64,000 bases of DNA from Iodobacter arcticus (GCF_042664895.1 NZ_JBHTBQ010000044.1:1-64000), one strand, 5' to 3'; shown: positions 8,140-17,754, numbered from the stretch's first letter. The notes: a model not told the origin generated them from the sequence alone. Translations and numbers: made by a program.

Positions 8140-10428
8140 ATGAAATTAAAATCGATAAACTTGTTGTTAGCAGCGGCCCTCGCCGGTATTGCCTTACCTG
8201 GTTGGGCGGTTGAGCCATTCGTGATTCGCGATATTCGCGTTGAGGGGCTGCAACGTACCGACGCCGGAACGATTTTTAATTATTTGCCGGTTAAAGTCGG
8301 CGATCGTTTTGATGATGATCGTGCACAAGAAGCGATTAAGGCCTTGTTTGCAACTGGCTTTTTTAACGATGTGCGGGTTGAATCAAACGGCAGTGTCTTG
8401 ATTGTCACCGTTGACGAGCGCCCGACCATTGCACAGATTAATGTCAATGGCTCCAAAATGCTGGAGAAAGATCAAATTAAAAGCGCGCTGAAAGGCCAGA
8501 GCTTTGCAGAGGGGCGCATTTTTGATCAGAGCGTTTTAGACGCTGCAGTACAAGAAATCAAACAGCAATATTATTCGCGTGGCCGCTACTCTGTGGTCGT
8601 TAAGTCAGAAGTCACCAAATTAGAGCGCAACCGTGTGGGTGTGCAGCTGGATATTTCTGAAGGCGAAGTTGCGCGTATTCAGCAGATTAATATCGTTGGC
8701 AACAAAGCTTATTCAGAAGATGATTTACTCGATATGCTGAGCCAGACTACCGGTGGCTGGATGACTTGGTATACCAAGGCTGATCAGTATTCAAAACAAA
8801 AGCTATCTGCCGATTTAGAAAAACTGCGGTCTTGGTATATGGATCGCGGTTATATTGAATTTAATGTGGAATCCACCCAGGTTGCTATTTCGGAAGACCG
8901 TGAAGGTATTTTCTTAACGCTCAATGTAACTGAAGGCAAGCAATTTGAAGTGAGCGACGTTAAATTACTCGGTGATACGGTTATTGATCCCGCTATTTTA
9001 AAGAAGCTCATTACTCTAAACACGGGCGAAGTGTTTTCGCGTGAAAGTTTAAACAAATCAACCGCTGCTATTACAGAGGCATTGGGTGAAGAGGGATATG
9101 CGTTTGCTAATGTGAATGCCGTACCTGAAATCGATCAGAAGAACAATAAAGTCGCTTTTACCTTTTATGTTGATCCGGGCAAAAAAACCTATGTAAGGCG
9201 GATTAATGTAAATGGAAATTCACAAACACGCGATGTGGTCATTCGCCGCGAATTACGCCAGTTAGAATCCGCCGCTTACGATGGTGCCAAAATCAAGCGT
9301 TCTAAACAGCGTTTGGAGCAACTTGATTACTTTAGCGAGATTGTCGTCGATACCCCTCTGGTGCCAGATACGGCCGATCAGGTTGATATGAATGTCACCG
9401 TTACTGAAAAGAAATCAGGCAGTTTCAATATTGGCGCAGGGTATGGGCAAAGTGAAGGGATTGTTTTAGTTTTATCTCTTTCACAAAATAACTTCTTAGG
9501 TAGTGGTAAGCAATTTGCGGTTGAAGTGAATTCCAGCTCGTCTAATAAAGTGTATTCACTTGGCGTAACCAATCCTTATGCCACGCCGGATGGCGTGTCT
9601 GTGGGCTGGAATATTTATCGCCGGGATACCGATCCTTCCCGCGTGGATTTGGGTCAGTACACCACATCATCTTATGGTTTTAGCTCTAACTTTAGCTTGC
9701 CATTAACAGAATCGAACCGTATTGGTTTTGGCTTGGGCTTTGAGAGCCTCGCCATTCAGGCAGATGCTTCTGCGCCTAAACATGTGCTGGATTTTGTGAA
9801 TAGCCAAGGCTCTAGAAACAAAACCTATCCGGTAAGTATTAACTGGGGCCGTGATACACGTAATAGTGGCTCATACCCGACATCAGGCTGGCTATTAAGC
9901 TTGAATGGCGAAGTAACCGCACCATTCTCGGATATTGACTATTACAAGCTTTCGACAAGAAGCCAATACTTTATTCCATTTGGCAAAGAAATGAGCTTGA
10001 TGTGGAATGTGGAAGGCGGCTACGGCCACACCTATGGCAATAGCATTTACCCCTTCTATAAAAACTTTTATGCCGGTGGTGTAGGTTCTATTCGCGGCTT
10101 CAGATCCGGATCGGTTGGGCCAGTTGATAGCCGTGGTGACGGGATGGGGGGCGATAAGCGGGTTATTAATAACTTTGAATTCTTCTTCCCGATTCCAGGC
10201 CTGAAAAATGATCGCTCGACACGTTTAAGTGTCTTTGCTGATTCAGGTGCGGTATGGGGTGCAGGATCAAAACCCAATGTGAGCGAAATGCGCTATTCCG
10301 CTGGGGTGGCCTTTACTTGGGTCTCACCTGTAGGGCCGATTAAATTAAGCTGGGCCGCACCATTTAATGCTCAGCCAAACGATAGAGTTGAACGCGGTCT
10401 TCAATTCCAATTGGGTCAAGTATTCTGA
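8140..10428 (+). CDS. bamA: Outer membrane protein assembly factor BamA
   Basis: BamA is the core of the BAM complex, which folds beta-barrels into the outer membrane. The 762 residues begin with a signal peptide cut near 'GWAVEP', then five POTRA domains to about residue 420 (first: 'FVIRDIRVEGLQRTDAGTI'), then a 16-stranded barrel. The loop-6 motif is present as 'GSIRGFRSGSVGP', and the protein ends in the aromatic Phe (QLGQVF) expected of a barrel. It lies between rseP and skp, as in most proteobacteria. Confidence 0.97.
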   Translation: MKLKSINLLLAAALAGIALPGWAVEPFVIRDIRVEGLQRTDAGTIFNYLPVKVGDRFDDDRAQEAIKALFATGFFNDVRVESNGSVLIVTVDERPTIAQINVNGSKMLEKDQIKSALKGQSFAEGRIFDQSVLDAAVQEIKQQYYSRGRYSVVVKSEVTKLERNRVGVQLDISEGEVARIQQINIVGNKAYSEDDLLDMLSQTTGGWMTWYTKADQYSKQKLSADLEKLRSWYMDRGYIEFNVESTQVAISEDREGIFLTLNVTEGKQFEVSDVKLLGDTVIDPAILKKLITLNTGEVFSRESLNKSTAAITEALGEEGYAFANVNAVPEIDQKNNKVAFTFYVDPGKKTYVRRINVNGNSQTRDVVIRRELRQLESAAYDGAKIKRSKQRLEQLDYFSEIVVDTPLVPDTADQVDMNVTVTEKKSGSFNIGAGYGQSEGIVLVLSLSQNNFLGSGKQFAVEVNSSSSNKVYSLGVTNPYATPDGVSVGWNIYRRDTDPSRVDLGQYTTSSYGFSSNFSLPLTESNRIGFGLGFESLAIQADASAPKHVLDFVNSQGSRNKTYPVSINWGRDTRNSGSYPTSGWLLSLNGEVTAPFSDIDYYKLSTRSQYFIPFGKEMSLMWNVEGGYGHTYGNSIYPFYKNFYAGGVGSIRGFRSGSVGPVDSRGDGMGGDKRVINNFEFFFPIPGLKNDRSTRLSVFADSGAVWGAGSKPNVSEMRYSAGVAFTWVSPVGPIKLSWAAPFNAQPNDRVERGLQFQLGQVF

Positions 10429-10447
10429 TTTTAAGGAGCCACTATCT

Positions 10448-10942
10448 ATGTTGAAATGGCCACGTGCAATATTGCTGGCAATGGGTGTTGTACTGTCTAC
10501 CAGTACATTTGCAGCGGATATGCGAATTGGTTTTGTAGATACCGAGCGCATTTTGCGTGAGGCGTCTCCCGCCGTCAGGGCGGCCAAAAAGATAGAGCGT
10601 GAGTTCGATCCACGTAAGTCTGATTTGCAGAAAATATCGGCGCAAGGTAAAGCGTTGCAGCAGCTATTAGATAAGGGCACGCTTGCTGAGGCCGATCGGC
10701 GTATTAAAGAGCGTGAGCTCATTAAAATGAATCAAGACTTTCAGCGTATGCAGCGTGAATTTAATGAAGATATGAATACACGCCGTAACGAAGAATTATC
10801 GGGCCTGCAAGAGCGTGTAAATAGCGCAATTGCACAAATTGCCACCAGCGAAAAGTACGATTTAATTTTGCAGGAAGTGGCATGGCGCAGCCCGCGGATT
10901 GATATTACAGACAAAGTATTAAAGCTTTTAATGGATAAATAA
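10448..10942 (+). CDS. skp: Periplasmic chaperone Skp/OmpH
   Basis: Skp trimers hold unfolded outer-membrane proteins in the periplasm for BamA. The 164-residue product has a signal peptide (cut after STFAA), then 'MRIGFVDTERILREA' and a long charged helical-hairpin region typical of the tentacles. The frame opens earlier, at 10367, but that part lies inside bamA; the ATG at 10448 follows AAGGAG at 10433-10438, which settles the start. Only four bases separate its stop from lpxD. Confidence 0.94.
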   Translation: MLKWPRAILLAMGVVLSTSTFAADMRIGFVDTERILREASPAVRAAKKIEREFDPRKSDLQKISAQGKALQQLLDKGTLAEADRRIKERELIKMNQDFQRMQREFNEDMNTRRNEELSGLQERVNSAIAQIATSEKYDLILQEVAWRSPRIDITDKVLKLLMDK

Positions 10943-10946
10943 ACGC

Positions 10947-11996
10947 ATGGCTTTATCTTTTACTTTATCCAGATTTGTGGAGTTGCTAGGCGGGGAACGC
11001 CATGGTGATGACGTATTGATTACAGGTGTTTCTGCTTTAGAGAAGGCTGCGGAAGGTGAAATCGGATTTTTAGCTAACCCTCGTTTGCGTGCGCAATTGC
11101 AAAGCAGTAAGGCGGCGGCCTTTATTGTACGCCCAGCAGAAAGCGCCAGCTTAGATCGCCCGCATATTGTCACGCGAGATCCGCAGCTTTATTTTGCACA
11201 AGTAGCGCAATTGCTACACCCAAGGCCGGTTGCACGGGCAGGTATTCATCCCCGTGCGGTGGTTGATTCATTGGCATTTGTGGCAAAAAGCGCGCAAATT
11301 GGCCCCGGAGCGGTGGTTGAGGCCGGTGCCCAGATTGGCGAGCGCACGATTGTGATGGCCAACGCTTATATCGGTGAGCAGGTTGAAATTGGGGCGGATT
11401 GCCTGATTCACCCTAATACCAGCGTGCATCGCGGGGCTTTTATTGGTGATCGCGTTATTTTGCATAGCAATGCGGTGATTGCCGGCGATGGTTTCGGCAA
11501 TGCTTGGGCTGTGGACCATTGGGAAAAAATCCCTCAGCTTGGCCGCGTATTGATCGGTCATGATGTTGAGATAGGCTCGTGTACGACGGTAGATCGGGGC
11601 GCACTTAACGATACCATTATTGGTAATGGTGCTCGAATTGATAACCTGATCCAGGTGGCGCATAACGTACAAATTGGCGAGCACACTGCGATGGCGGCCT
11701 GTGTAGGCATTGCGGGCTCGACCAAAATTGGTGCGCGCTGTCAGATCGGGGGTGCAGTAATGATTTCCGGGCATTTGGAAATCTGTGATGGCGTTACGGT
11801 TTTAGGTGGCACGCTGGTGGGCAAGACTATTCGTGAAGCAGGCGTGTACTCAGGTTCTTACCCGATGCAAACACATGATGATTGGCGGCACAATGCCGCT
11901 CATTTACGGCATTTGGATGAATTAGCCAAGCGGGTTAAACAGCTTGAAAAAGAAATCCTAGTGCTGCAATATCCGGTAAAAAAGCTTGAGGAATAA
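10947..11996 (+). CDS. lpxD: UDP-3-O-acylglucosamine N-acyltransferase
   Basis: LpxD adds the second hydroxyacyl chain, from acyl-ACP, in lipid A synthesis (cytoplasmic, homotrimer). The 349 residues show the N-terminal uridine-binding domain ('GEIGFLANPRLRAQLQ'), a left-handed beta-helix of hexapeptide repeats from about residue 100, the catalytic His region ('HSNAVIAGDGFG') and a C-terminal coiled segment ('LDELAKRVKQLEKEI'). It follows skp by four bases. A weak terminator-like hairpin separates it from fabZ. Confidence 0.96.
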   Translation: MALSFTLSRFVELLGGERHGDDVLITGVSALEKAAEGEIGFLANPRLRAQLQSSKAAAFIVRPAESASLDRPHIVTRDPQLYFAQVAQLLHPRPVARAGIHPRAVVDSLAFVAKSAQIGPGAVVEAGAQIGERTIVMANAYIGEQVEIGADCLIHPNTSVHRGAFIGDRVILHSNAVIAGDGFGNAWAVDHWEKIPQLGRVLIGHDVEIGSCTTVDRGALNDTIIGNGARIDNLIQVAHNVQIGEHTAMAACVGIAGSTKIGARCQIGGAVMISGHLEICDGVTVLGGTLVGKTIREAGVYSGSYPMQTHDDWRHNAAHLRHLDELAKRVKQLEKEILVLQYPVKKLEE

Positions 11997-12041
11997 ATCC
12001 AAATAGCACCTTGTTTGATTGATGAAAGATGCGAAACAATT

Positions 12042-12075
12042 CCCCTGCTAAGGTATGCCGAAGCTGGGGTTTTTT
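12042..12075 (+). terminator. Possible intrinsic terminator between lpxD and fabZ
   Basis: CCCC-T-GCT (12042-12049) pairs with AGC-T-GGGG (12062-12069), seven pairs with one T-T mismatch and a 12-base loop, followed by six T (12070-12075). It would split the lipid A cluster into two transcripts. The mismatch and the loop size make it weaker than others in this window. Confidence 0.5.
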
Positions 12076-12155
12076 GCTGAGTCATTGGCTTTATGAATTA
12101 AGCAATTTACAAAAAAAATTATGGTGCCTACAGCACCGGTTGGAGAATAAGAGTA

Positions 12156-12608
12156 ATGAATCAGATTATGGATGTTTTAGAAATCGCTAAGTGTTTACCG
12201 CATCGCTATCCGTTTTTATTAATTGATCGCGTCGTAGAGATGGAGCTCGGTGTTTCAATTAAAGCCATTAAAAATGTCACGATTAATGAGCCATTTTTTC
12301 AAGGGCATTTCCCGACTTATCCGGTGATGCCCGGTGTGCTGATTCTGGAAGCGCTGGCTCAGGCTGCGGGTGTTCTGTCTTATAAGAGTCTGGAAGTCGC
12401 CCCTTCAGAAGACTCGCTTTATTTCTTTGCGGGTATTGATAATGCGCGCTTTAAGCGCCAGGTTGTGCCGGGTGATCAGCTGACTTTATGCGTGCAAATT
12501 ACAGCCAATAAGCGAGGCATCTGGAAATACAAAGCGCAGGCTTTTGTAGGAACCGAATTGGCCGCCGAAGCGGATTTGATGTGCGCGCAACGCGAAATCA
12601 AGCGCTAA
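12156..12608 (+). CDS. fabZ: 3-hydroxyacyl-[ACP] dehydratase FabZ
   Basis: FabZ dehydrates 3-hydroxyacyl-ACP in fatty-acid elongation and so competes with LpxA and LpxD for hydroxyacyl-ACP. The 150-residue hotdog-fold protein carries 'LPHRYPFLLIDRV' and the catalytic His in 'GHFPTYPVMPGVLILEALAQ', with the catalytic Glu in the same segment. TTGGAGAATAAGAG precedes the ATG. It is the usual neighbour of lpxA. Confidence 0.97.
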   Translation: MNQIMDVLEIAKCLPHRYPFLLIDRVVEMELGVSIKAIKNVTINEPFFQGHFPTYPVMPGVLILEALAQAAGVLSYKSLEVAPSEDSLYFFAGIDNARFKRQVVPGDQLTLCVQITANKRGIWKYKAQAFVGTELAAEADLMCAQREIKR

Positions 12609-12625
12609 TTGCCTGAGTAATCTAT

Positions 12626-13402
12626 ATGTCTAAAATTCACCCTTCTGCCATTATTCATGATGGTGCCGAGCTTGCTACTGATGTAGAGGTCGGTCCTTTT
12701 TGTGTGATTGGGGAGCATGTGTCCATTGGCTCTGGTACCCGATTAGAAGCCCATGTGGTGGTTGACGGGCATACTCAAATTGGCAGCAATAATCGCATTT
12801 ATTCGTTTTCAAGCATTGGCTGTGCACCGCAGGATAAAAAATATGCGGGCGAGCCAACTCGGCTCGTGATTGGCGACGGAAATACCATTTTTCAGAATGT
12901 CACGATTTCTACAGGTACGGCGCAGGATGATGGCGTCACGATGATGGGTGACGATAACTGGATTATGGCCTATGTGCATATTGCACACGATTGCAAAATT
13001 GGCAGCCATACCATCTTTGCCAATAACACTACGCTCGCTGGGCATGTCCATATTGGCGATTGGGTGATTCTGGGCGGCTTTACCACCGTGCACCAGTTTT
13101 GCAAAATTGCACCCCATGCCATGACCGCTTTTACTGCGGCTGTGGCGCAAGATGTGCCACCGTTTGTGATGGCGGCGGGTAATCGCGCCGTGCCCAATGG
13201 CATCAATAGTGAAGGATTAAAGCGCCGTGGTTTTAGTAGCGATGAAATTACCCATATCAAACGCGCTTATAAAGCACTCTACCGCCAAGGCCTGCCTTTT
13301 GCTGAGGCGCGTGCCGTGATTGAAGAGCAGTGCACCACTCAGCCAAAGCTGCAAGCTTTCCTCGATTTTTTTGCACAATCAACGCGCGGAATCATTCGTT
13401 AG
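12626..13402 (+). CDS. lpxA: UDP-N-acetylglucosamine O-acyltransferase
   Basis: LpxA transfers a 3-hydroxyacyl chain from ACP to UDP-GlcNAc, the first step of lipid A synthesis. The 258 residues form a hexapeptide-repeat beta-helix; the catalytic His lies in 'AYVHIAHDCKIGSHTIFAN', and the C-terminal helical domain begins near 'INSEGLKRRGFS'. The gap to fabZ is 17 bases and lpxB starts one base after its stop, so the three genes look co-transcribed. Confidence 0.97.
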   Translation: MSKIHPSAIIHDGAELATDVEVGPFCVIGEHVSIGSGTRLEAHVVVDGHTQIGSNNRIYSFSSIGCAPQDKKYAGEPTRLVIGDGNTIFQNVTISTGTAQDDGVTMMGDDNWIMAYVHIAHDCKIGSHTIFANNTTLAGHVHIGDWVILGGFTTVHQFCKIAPHAMTAFTAAVAQDVPPFVMAAGNRAVPNGINSEGLKRRGFSSDEITHIKRAYKALYRQGLPFAEARAVIEEQCTTQPKLQAFLDFFAQSTRGIIR

Positions 13403-13403
13403 T

Positions 13404-14576
13404 ATGCAACGCATATTGAATACTCATGGCCGCCTACGTATTGCCGTCGTGGCTGGTGAATCTTCGGGCGATTTATTAGGCAGCCAGCTAATTCTGGCCC
13501 TGAAACAGCGCTTGCCTCATGCCGAATTCTTTGGAATTGCCGGGCCAAAAATGCAAGCCGCCGGTTGCACCTCGTTTGTGCCTATGGAAAAACTCGCGGT
13601 GCGCGGCTATCTGGAGGTGATTCGTCATTTGCCCGAATTACTACGCATTCGCCGGCAATTAAAACGACAATTGCTCGCGGATAAACCTGATTTATTTATT
13701 GGGATTGACGCGCCTGATTTTAATTTTGGCTTAGAAAAAGCTTTGAAACAGGCGGGTATTCCAACGATACATTATGTTGGGCCTTCTGTTTGGGCTTGGC
13801 GTTCGGAACGGCTTAAAAAAATCGGCCAATGCGTTTCGCATATGTTGCTGCTTTTTCCTTTCGAAGAAAAAATCTATCAGGAAGCGTCTATTCCCGCCAC
13901 TTATGTGGGGCACCCTCTGGCAGAGATTTTTCCTGCGGTGCCCGATCAGCTTGCTGTACGCGAAGTGCTGGAAATTCCAGCACAAAAAGCTGTGTTTACT
14001 TTGTTGCCGGGTAGCCGCCAAAGCGAAGTAGAAATGCTGGCTGCTTTATTTGTGGAAACAGCAAGAAAGCTGCTTGAGCGTTATCCAAATGCCTTGTTTT
14101 TAGTGCCTTTTGTGACGCGTGAAACACGCTTGCTATTTGAGCAGGAAATCTGGAAGCAGGGCGCACAAGCGCTGCCGTTTCGCTTGATGTTTGGTCATGC
14201 GCATGAAGCCATGCAGGCGGCGGATGTGATTTTACTGGCGTCTGGCACGGCAACACTGGAAGCCATGATGTCGCGTCAGCCTATGGTGGTGACTTATCGT
14301 TTGTCGTCGCTGACTTATCGCATGGTCAAAAGAAAACTGCGTCTGCCTTATGTCAGTTTGCCAAATGTGCTGGCGGGGCAGTTTATTGTGCCTGAGCTAT
14401 TGCAAGATGATGCAACAGCGGACAACTTGGTGCAAGCCATCAGTAATTTATACGATGACAAGCGGTTTGCTACGCGTTTAAGCCAACGCTTTGCCGATTT
14501 GCATCTGAGCCTGCGCTGCGGTGCTGCTGAACGAGCGGCAGATGCGGTGTGCTCAGTATTGGGAGCGAGGGCGTGA
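13404..14576 (+). CDS. lpxB: Lipid-A-disaccharide synthase
   Basis: LpxB is a GT19 glycosyltransferase that joins UDP-diacyl-GlcN to lipid X, at the inner face of the cytoplasmic membrane. The 390 residues include 'VVAGESSGDLLGSQLI' at the N-terminus, 'YVGPSVWAWRSERLKKI', 'LPGSRQSEVEML' and 'LASGTATLEAMM'. The open frame extends upstream to 13320, within lpxA; the ATG at 13404, right after the lpxA TAG, is the sensible start. The stop overlaps the rnhB start (GTGA). Confidence 0.97.
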   Translation: MQRILNTHGRLRIAVVAGESSGDLLGSQLILALKQRLPHAEFFGIAGPKMQAAGCTSFVPMEKLAVRGYLEVIRHLPELLRIRRQLKRQLLADKPDLFIGIDAPDFNFGLEKALKQAGIPTIHYVGPSVWAWRSERLKKIGQCVSHMLLLFPFEEKIYQEASIPATYVGHPLAEIFPAVPDQLAVREVLEIPAQKAVFTLLPGSRQSEVEMLAALFVETARKLLERYPNALFLVPFVTRETRLLFEQEIWKQGAQALPFRLMFGHAHEAMQAADVILLASGTATLEAMMSRQPMVVTYRLSSLTYRMVKRKLRLPYVSLPNVLAGQFIVPELLQDDATADNLVQAISNLYDDKRFATRLSQRFADLHLSLRCGAAERAADAVCSVLGARA

Positions 14577-15154
14577 GTTTGATTTGTGGTGTTGATGAGG
14601 CAGGTAGAGGCCCTTTGGCGGGCGCGGTGTATGCGGCTGCAGTGATTCTGCCCGCCCAATATGATTTGCCCGGTTTAAATGATTCCAAAAAACTCACGGC
14701 GCGTCGTCGTGATGTGCTTTTTGATTTAATCCAGTCTTGCGCTGTATCTTGGTCGGTAGCAACCGCCTCGATTGAAGAAATTGACGAGTTAAATATTTTG
14801 CACGCCACCATGCTGGCGATGCAGCGTGCTGTTGCTGGCTTATCTGTTGTGCCTGATGAAGCTTTGATCGATGGCAATCGTGTGCCTAAGGGTTTAACTG
14901 TGCCAGGGCGTGCGATTGTTGGGGGGGACGCCTTAGAAGCGTGCATCTCTGCTGCATCGATTTTGGCCAAAGTCAGCCGGGATAGAGATGTAGAAACCTT
15001 TGAGGTTTTATATCCCGGCTATGGCTTTGCCCAGCATAAAGGCTATCCCACTGCCCAGCACTTAGAGGCGTTAAAGCGCCTTGGTCCTTGCCCTGTGCAT
15101 AGAAAAAGTTTTGGTCCGGTGATCAAGGCTTATGCACAAGCGTCTCTTTGGTAA
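14573..15154 (+). CDS. rnhB: Ribonuclease HII
   Basis: RNase HII nicks at ribonucleotides in DNA and RNA-DNA hybrids. 'ICGVDEAGRGPLAGAV' holds the first two acidic catalytic residues; 'DGNRVPKG' and 'ASILAKVSRDRDVE' hold the others. The GTG at 14573 overlaps the lpxB TGA by three bases and gives 193 residues; the frame also opens at an earlier GTG (14549) inside lpxB, which I consider less likely. It ends the lipid A cluster. Confidence 0.94.
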   Translation: MSLICGVDEAGRGPLAGAVYAAAVILPAQYDLPGLNDSKKLTARRRDVLFDLIQSCAVSWSVATASIEEIDELNILHATMLAMQRAVAGLSVVPDEALIDGNRVPKGLTVPGRAIVGGDALEACISAASILAKVSRDRDVETFEVLYPGYGFAQHKGYPTAQHLEALKRLGPCPVHRKSFGPVIKAYAQASLW

Positions 15155-15264
15155 ATCAGACTTTTCTGTTTAATTCGCTTTGATTAGTTGTGGCGTTCTA
15201 TTCAATATTCTAATATGCAGTCAGAGTAAGTTATTTTATATAGTTATCACAGGGAAGCTGACGC

Positions 15265-16125
15265 ATGTTCGTCATTATTGGCTATATTTTTATGTGTGTT
15301 TGTATTCTGGGCGCTTACGCCGCTCACGGCGGGCATTTGGCCGTATTTTGGCAACCATCAGAAATTGTTATTATTTTCGGTGGTGCTATCGGTGCGATGA
15401 TTGCTGCTCAGGGTGGAAAGGGGATGAAGCAAACCGTCGCAGCCCTGCCTTTACTGTTTAAAAACACGCCGTATACCAAGCCTTTTTTCATGGATTTATT
15501 TGCCATGATGTTTGAGATTCTCTCAAAAGTGAGAAAAGAAGGTTTGATGTCGATTGAAACCGATATTGAAGACCCACATTCCAGCCCGATTATTTCTAAA
15601 TACCCCTCAATTGAAAAAGACCATCATCTCACTGAGTTTCTCTGCGATTACCTGCGATTAATGGTGGGGGGGAATCTTAATTCCATGGAGATTGAAAATC
15701 TGATGGATGTGGAATTAGACGCTCATCATGCCGATGCACACGTTGCCGTTGATGCGATTACCAAATTAGCCGATGGTCTACCCGCTTTCGGTATTGTGGC
15801 GGCGGTTATGGGCGTGGTGCACGTGATGGGTTCTTTACACTTACCTCCACCTGCCTTGGGTGAGCTAATTGGTGCCGCGCTGGTGGGAACATTTATGGGG
15901 ATTTGGTTGGCGTATGGGTTTTTTGGTCCATTGGCGACGGTATTGGAAAAACAAAACGCCGCGACGAGTATTGCTTTTCAGTCAGTGAAAGTCACCTTGT
16001 TGGCCAGCTTGAATGGCTATGCTCCGCAAGTAGCGGTTGAATTTGGTCGTAAAGCACTCAGTGGTAGTGATCGACCTAGCTTTAAAGAGTTGGAAGAGCA
16101 CGTTAAGAGCGCCAAAGGTAAGTAA
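15265..16125 (+). CDS. motA: Flagellar motor stator protein MotA
   Basis: MotA is the proton-conducting stator subunit that pushes on the rotor protein FliG. The 286 residues have four membrane segments: two at the N-terminus ('IIGYIFMCVCILGAYAA' and 'IVIIFGGAIGAMIAA') and two near residues 165-215 ('FGIVAAVMGVVHVMG'). The cytoplasmic loop between them carries the charged 'KVRKEGLMSIE' region. No clear flagellar sigma28 promoter was seen in the 110 bases upstream. motB follows after 28 bases. Confidence 0.96.
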   Translation: MFVIIGYIFMCVCILGAYAAHGGHLAVFWQPSEIVIIFGGAIGAMIAAQGGKGMKQTVAALPLLFKNTPYTKPFFMDLFAMMFEILSKVRKEGLMSIETDIEDPHSSPIISKYPSIEKDHHLTEFLCDYLRLMVGGNLNSMEIENLMDVELDAHHADAHVAVDAITKLADGLPAFGIVAAVMGVVHVMGSLHLPPPALGELIGAALVGTFMGIWLAYGFFGPLATVLEKQNAATSIAFQSVKVTLLASLNGYAPQVAVEFGRKALSGSDRPSFKELEEHVKSAKGK

Positions 16126-16153
16126 AACCGCATTGATTTTAAGGTAGCCCCAA

Positions 16154-17038
16154 ATGAGCGATGATTCACAACGCCCCATTATTGTAAAACGCATCAAAAA
16201 AGGCGGTCATGGCCATCATGGCGGTGCCTGGAAAATTGCCTATGCCGACTTTGTAACGGCGATGATGGCCTTCTTCTTATTGATGTGGTTATTAGGCTCG
16301 GTTTCTAAGGGGACTATGAAGGGGATTACCAGTTATTTTGCTAACCCGCTTAAAGTGTCGATGTCGGGTGGGGACGGTGCGGGCGACGCTACGTCTTTAA
16401 TTAAGGGCGGCGGGAATGATTTAACCAAGCAAACGGGGCAGGTTAAAAAAGGTGATCCTCCTTCAGAAGCGGTTAAAGACAAAAAACGTCTATCAGAGTT
16501 AAAACAAAAGTTTGAAGCTTTGATGGATAACAAAATCAAAGCAAACTCGAAGCTTGCTCAATTTAAAAACCAATTAAAATTGGATATGGTTGCGGAAGGC
16601 TTAAGAATTCAAATTGTAGACGAGCAGAATCGGCCGATGTTTAAATCTGGTAGCTCGGATTTGGAGTCTTTTAGTCGGGACATGTTGCGGGAAATTGCAG
16701 AGTTTTTAAATGAAGTCCCTAATGCGGTTTCGTTATCAGGGCATACCGACTCTTCCCGTTTTGCCGGCGGAGATGAAGGCTATAGCAATTGGGAGTTGTC
16801 TGCGGATCGTGCAAATGCCTCTCGCCGTGAATTGGTAGCGGGTGGTTTGTCTGATAAAAAAATATTGCGCGTGAATGGCTTTGGCGATGTTGTGCCGCTT
16901 GATAAGGGCAATATCTACAACCCCGTTAATCGGCGGATCAGTATTGTGGTGTTAAACCATGATGCGGAAGACAATATTCGTCAGCAGGCAGGAAAGAGCC
17001 AGGAAGAAGTTGCTCCTGTGAAAAAGACAGATCAATGA
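16154..17038 (+). CDS. motB: Flagellar motor stator protein MotB
   Basis: MotB anchors the stator to peptidoglycan. The 294 residues have a short basic start, then a single membrane helix 'AYADFVTAMMAFFLLMWLL' with the proton-binding Asp in AYADF, a plug/linker region, and an OmpA-like peptidoglycan-binding domain from about residue 150 ('SLSGHTDSS', 'NWELSADRANASRR', 'NRRISIVV'). Its stop overlaps the next gene (ATGA), tying a methyltransferase to the motor operon. Confidence 0.96.
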   Translation: MSDDSQRPIIVKRIKKGGHGHHGGAWKIAYADFVTAMMAFFLLMWLLGSVSKGTMKGITSYFANPLKVSMSGGDGAGDATSLIKGGGNDLTKQTGQVKKGDPPSEAVKDKKRLSELKQKFEALMDNKIKANSKLAQFKNQLKLDMVAEGLRIQIVDEQNRPMFKSGSSDLESFSRDMLREIAEFLNEVPNAVSLSGHTDSSRFAGGDEGYSNWELSADRANASRRELVAGGLSDKKILRVNGFGDVVPLDKGNIYNPVNRRISIVVLNHDAEDNIRQQAGKSQEEVAPVKKTDQ

Positions 17039-17754
17039 CGCAGGCATTGCGTTTTGCCATCATTCAATTATGCGCAATGATGATGGCTGCGCTGATGGTC
17101 AGTGTTTTTAAATGGCCCGCATTGCACTGGGCCATTTTAGTTGCTCTTTTGTCTTTATTTGGGGCTTTGCGCTGGCATGATGGAAAATGGTGGCGATTTA
17201 TTCACTTGGCATTTCCGTTTTTATTATTGCTGGGTTTCCATTTCTCGATTGATCCGCTTTGGTATCTGGCGGCACTCCTATTGTGCTGGATGATTTTTGG
17301 CGGCGTATTGCGTAATCGGGTCCCCCTTTATTTAAGCAATGCACGTGCATTAGAGCGATTGGCGGAGCAGGTTCCAAAAGGCGCGCGTTTGCTCGATTTA
17401 GGCGCAGGCACCGGCACGGTACTGGCTTGGTTTGTTCACCACCGGCCTGATGTGCAAGTCGATGGGATTGAGTTTTCATGGCTTCCTTGGTTGCTTGGCC
17501 GCATTCGTTTAGCCAATAGCAAAGCGGGCTGGCGACATGGCGATGCTTTTGCCGCCGATTTAGCACTTTATGATGTGGTTTACGCTTATTTATCCCCTGA
17601 GCCCATGAGCTTGCTTTGGACAAAGGCACAAAAAGAAATGCGTCCGGGCAGCCTGTTAATTAGCAATAGCTTTGATATTCCCAATGTGCCACCTGAGCGC
17701 GTATGTAATATTGGAGATTGGAAAGGCAGCCGACTTTTAGTATGGAAAATCTAA
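17035..17754 (+). CDS. Membrane-anchored class I SAM-dependent methyltransferase
   Basis: The 239-residue product has three to four hydrophobic segments in its first 95 residues, then a Rossmann-type methyltransferase domain. Motif I is 'ARLLDLGAGTGTVLAWF', followed by 'VDGIEFSWLPWLLGRIR', 'WRHGDAF' and 'YDVVYAYLSPEPM'. The substrate is unknown. It overlaps motB by four bases and overlaps the HDOD gene at its 3' end, so it is probably translated with both. A role in motility or envelope modification is only suggested by position. Confidence 0.75.
   Translation: MTQALRFAIIQLCAMMMAALMVSVFKWPALHWAILVALLSLFGALRWHDGKWWRFIHLAFPFLLLLGFHFSIDPLWYLAALLLCWMIFGGVLRNRVPLYLSNARALERLAEQVPKGARLLDLGAGTGTVLAWFVHHRPDVQVDGIEFSWLPWLLGRIRLANSKAGWRHGDAFAADLALYDVVYAYLSPEPMSLLWTKAQKEMRPGSLLISNSFDIPNVPPERVCNIGDWKGSRLLVWKI

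Noticed and set aside
15155..15264. Flagellar sigma28 promoter before motA
   Set aside because: No TAAA-N15-GCCGATAA-like pair could be found in the gap; motA may use a distant or different promoter.
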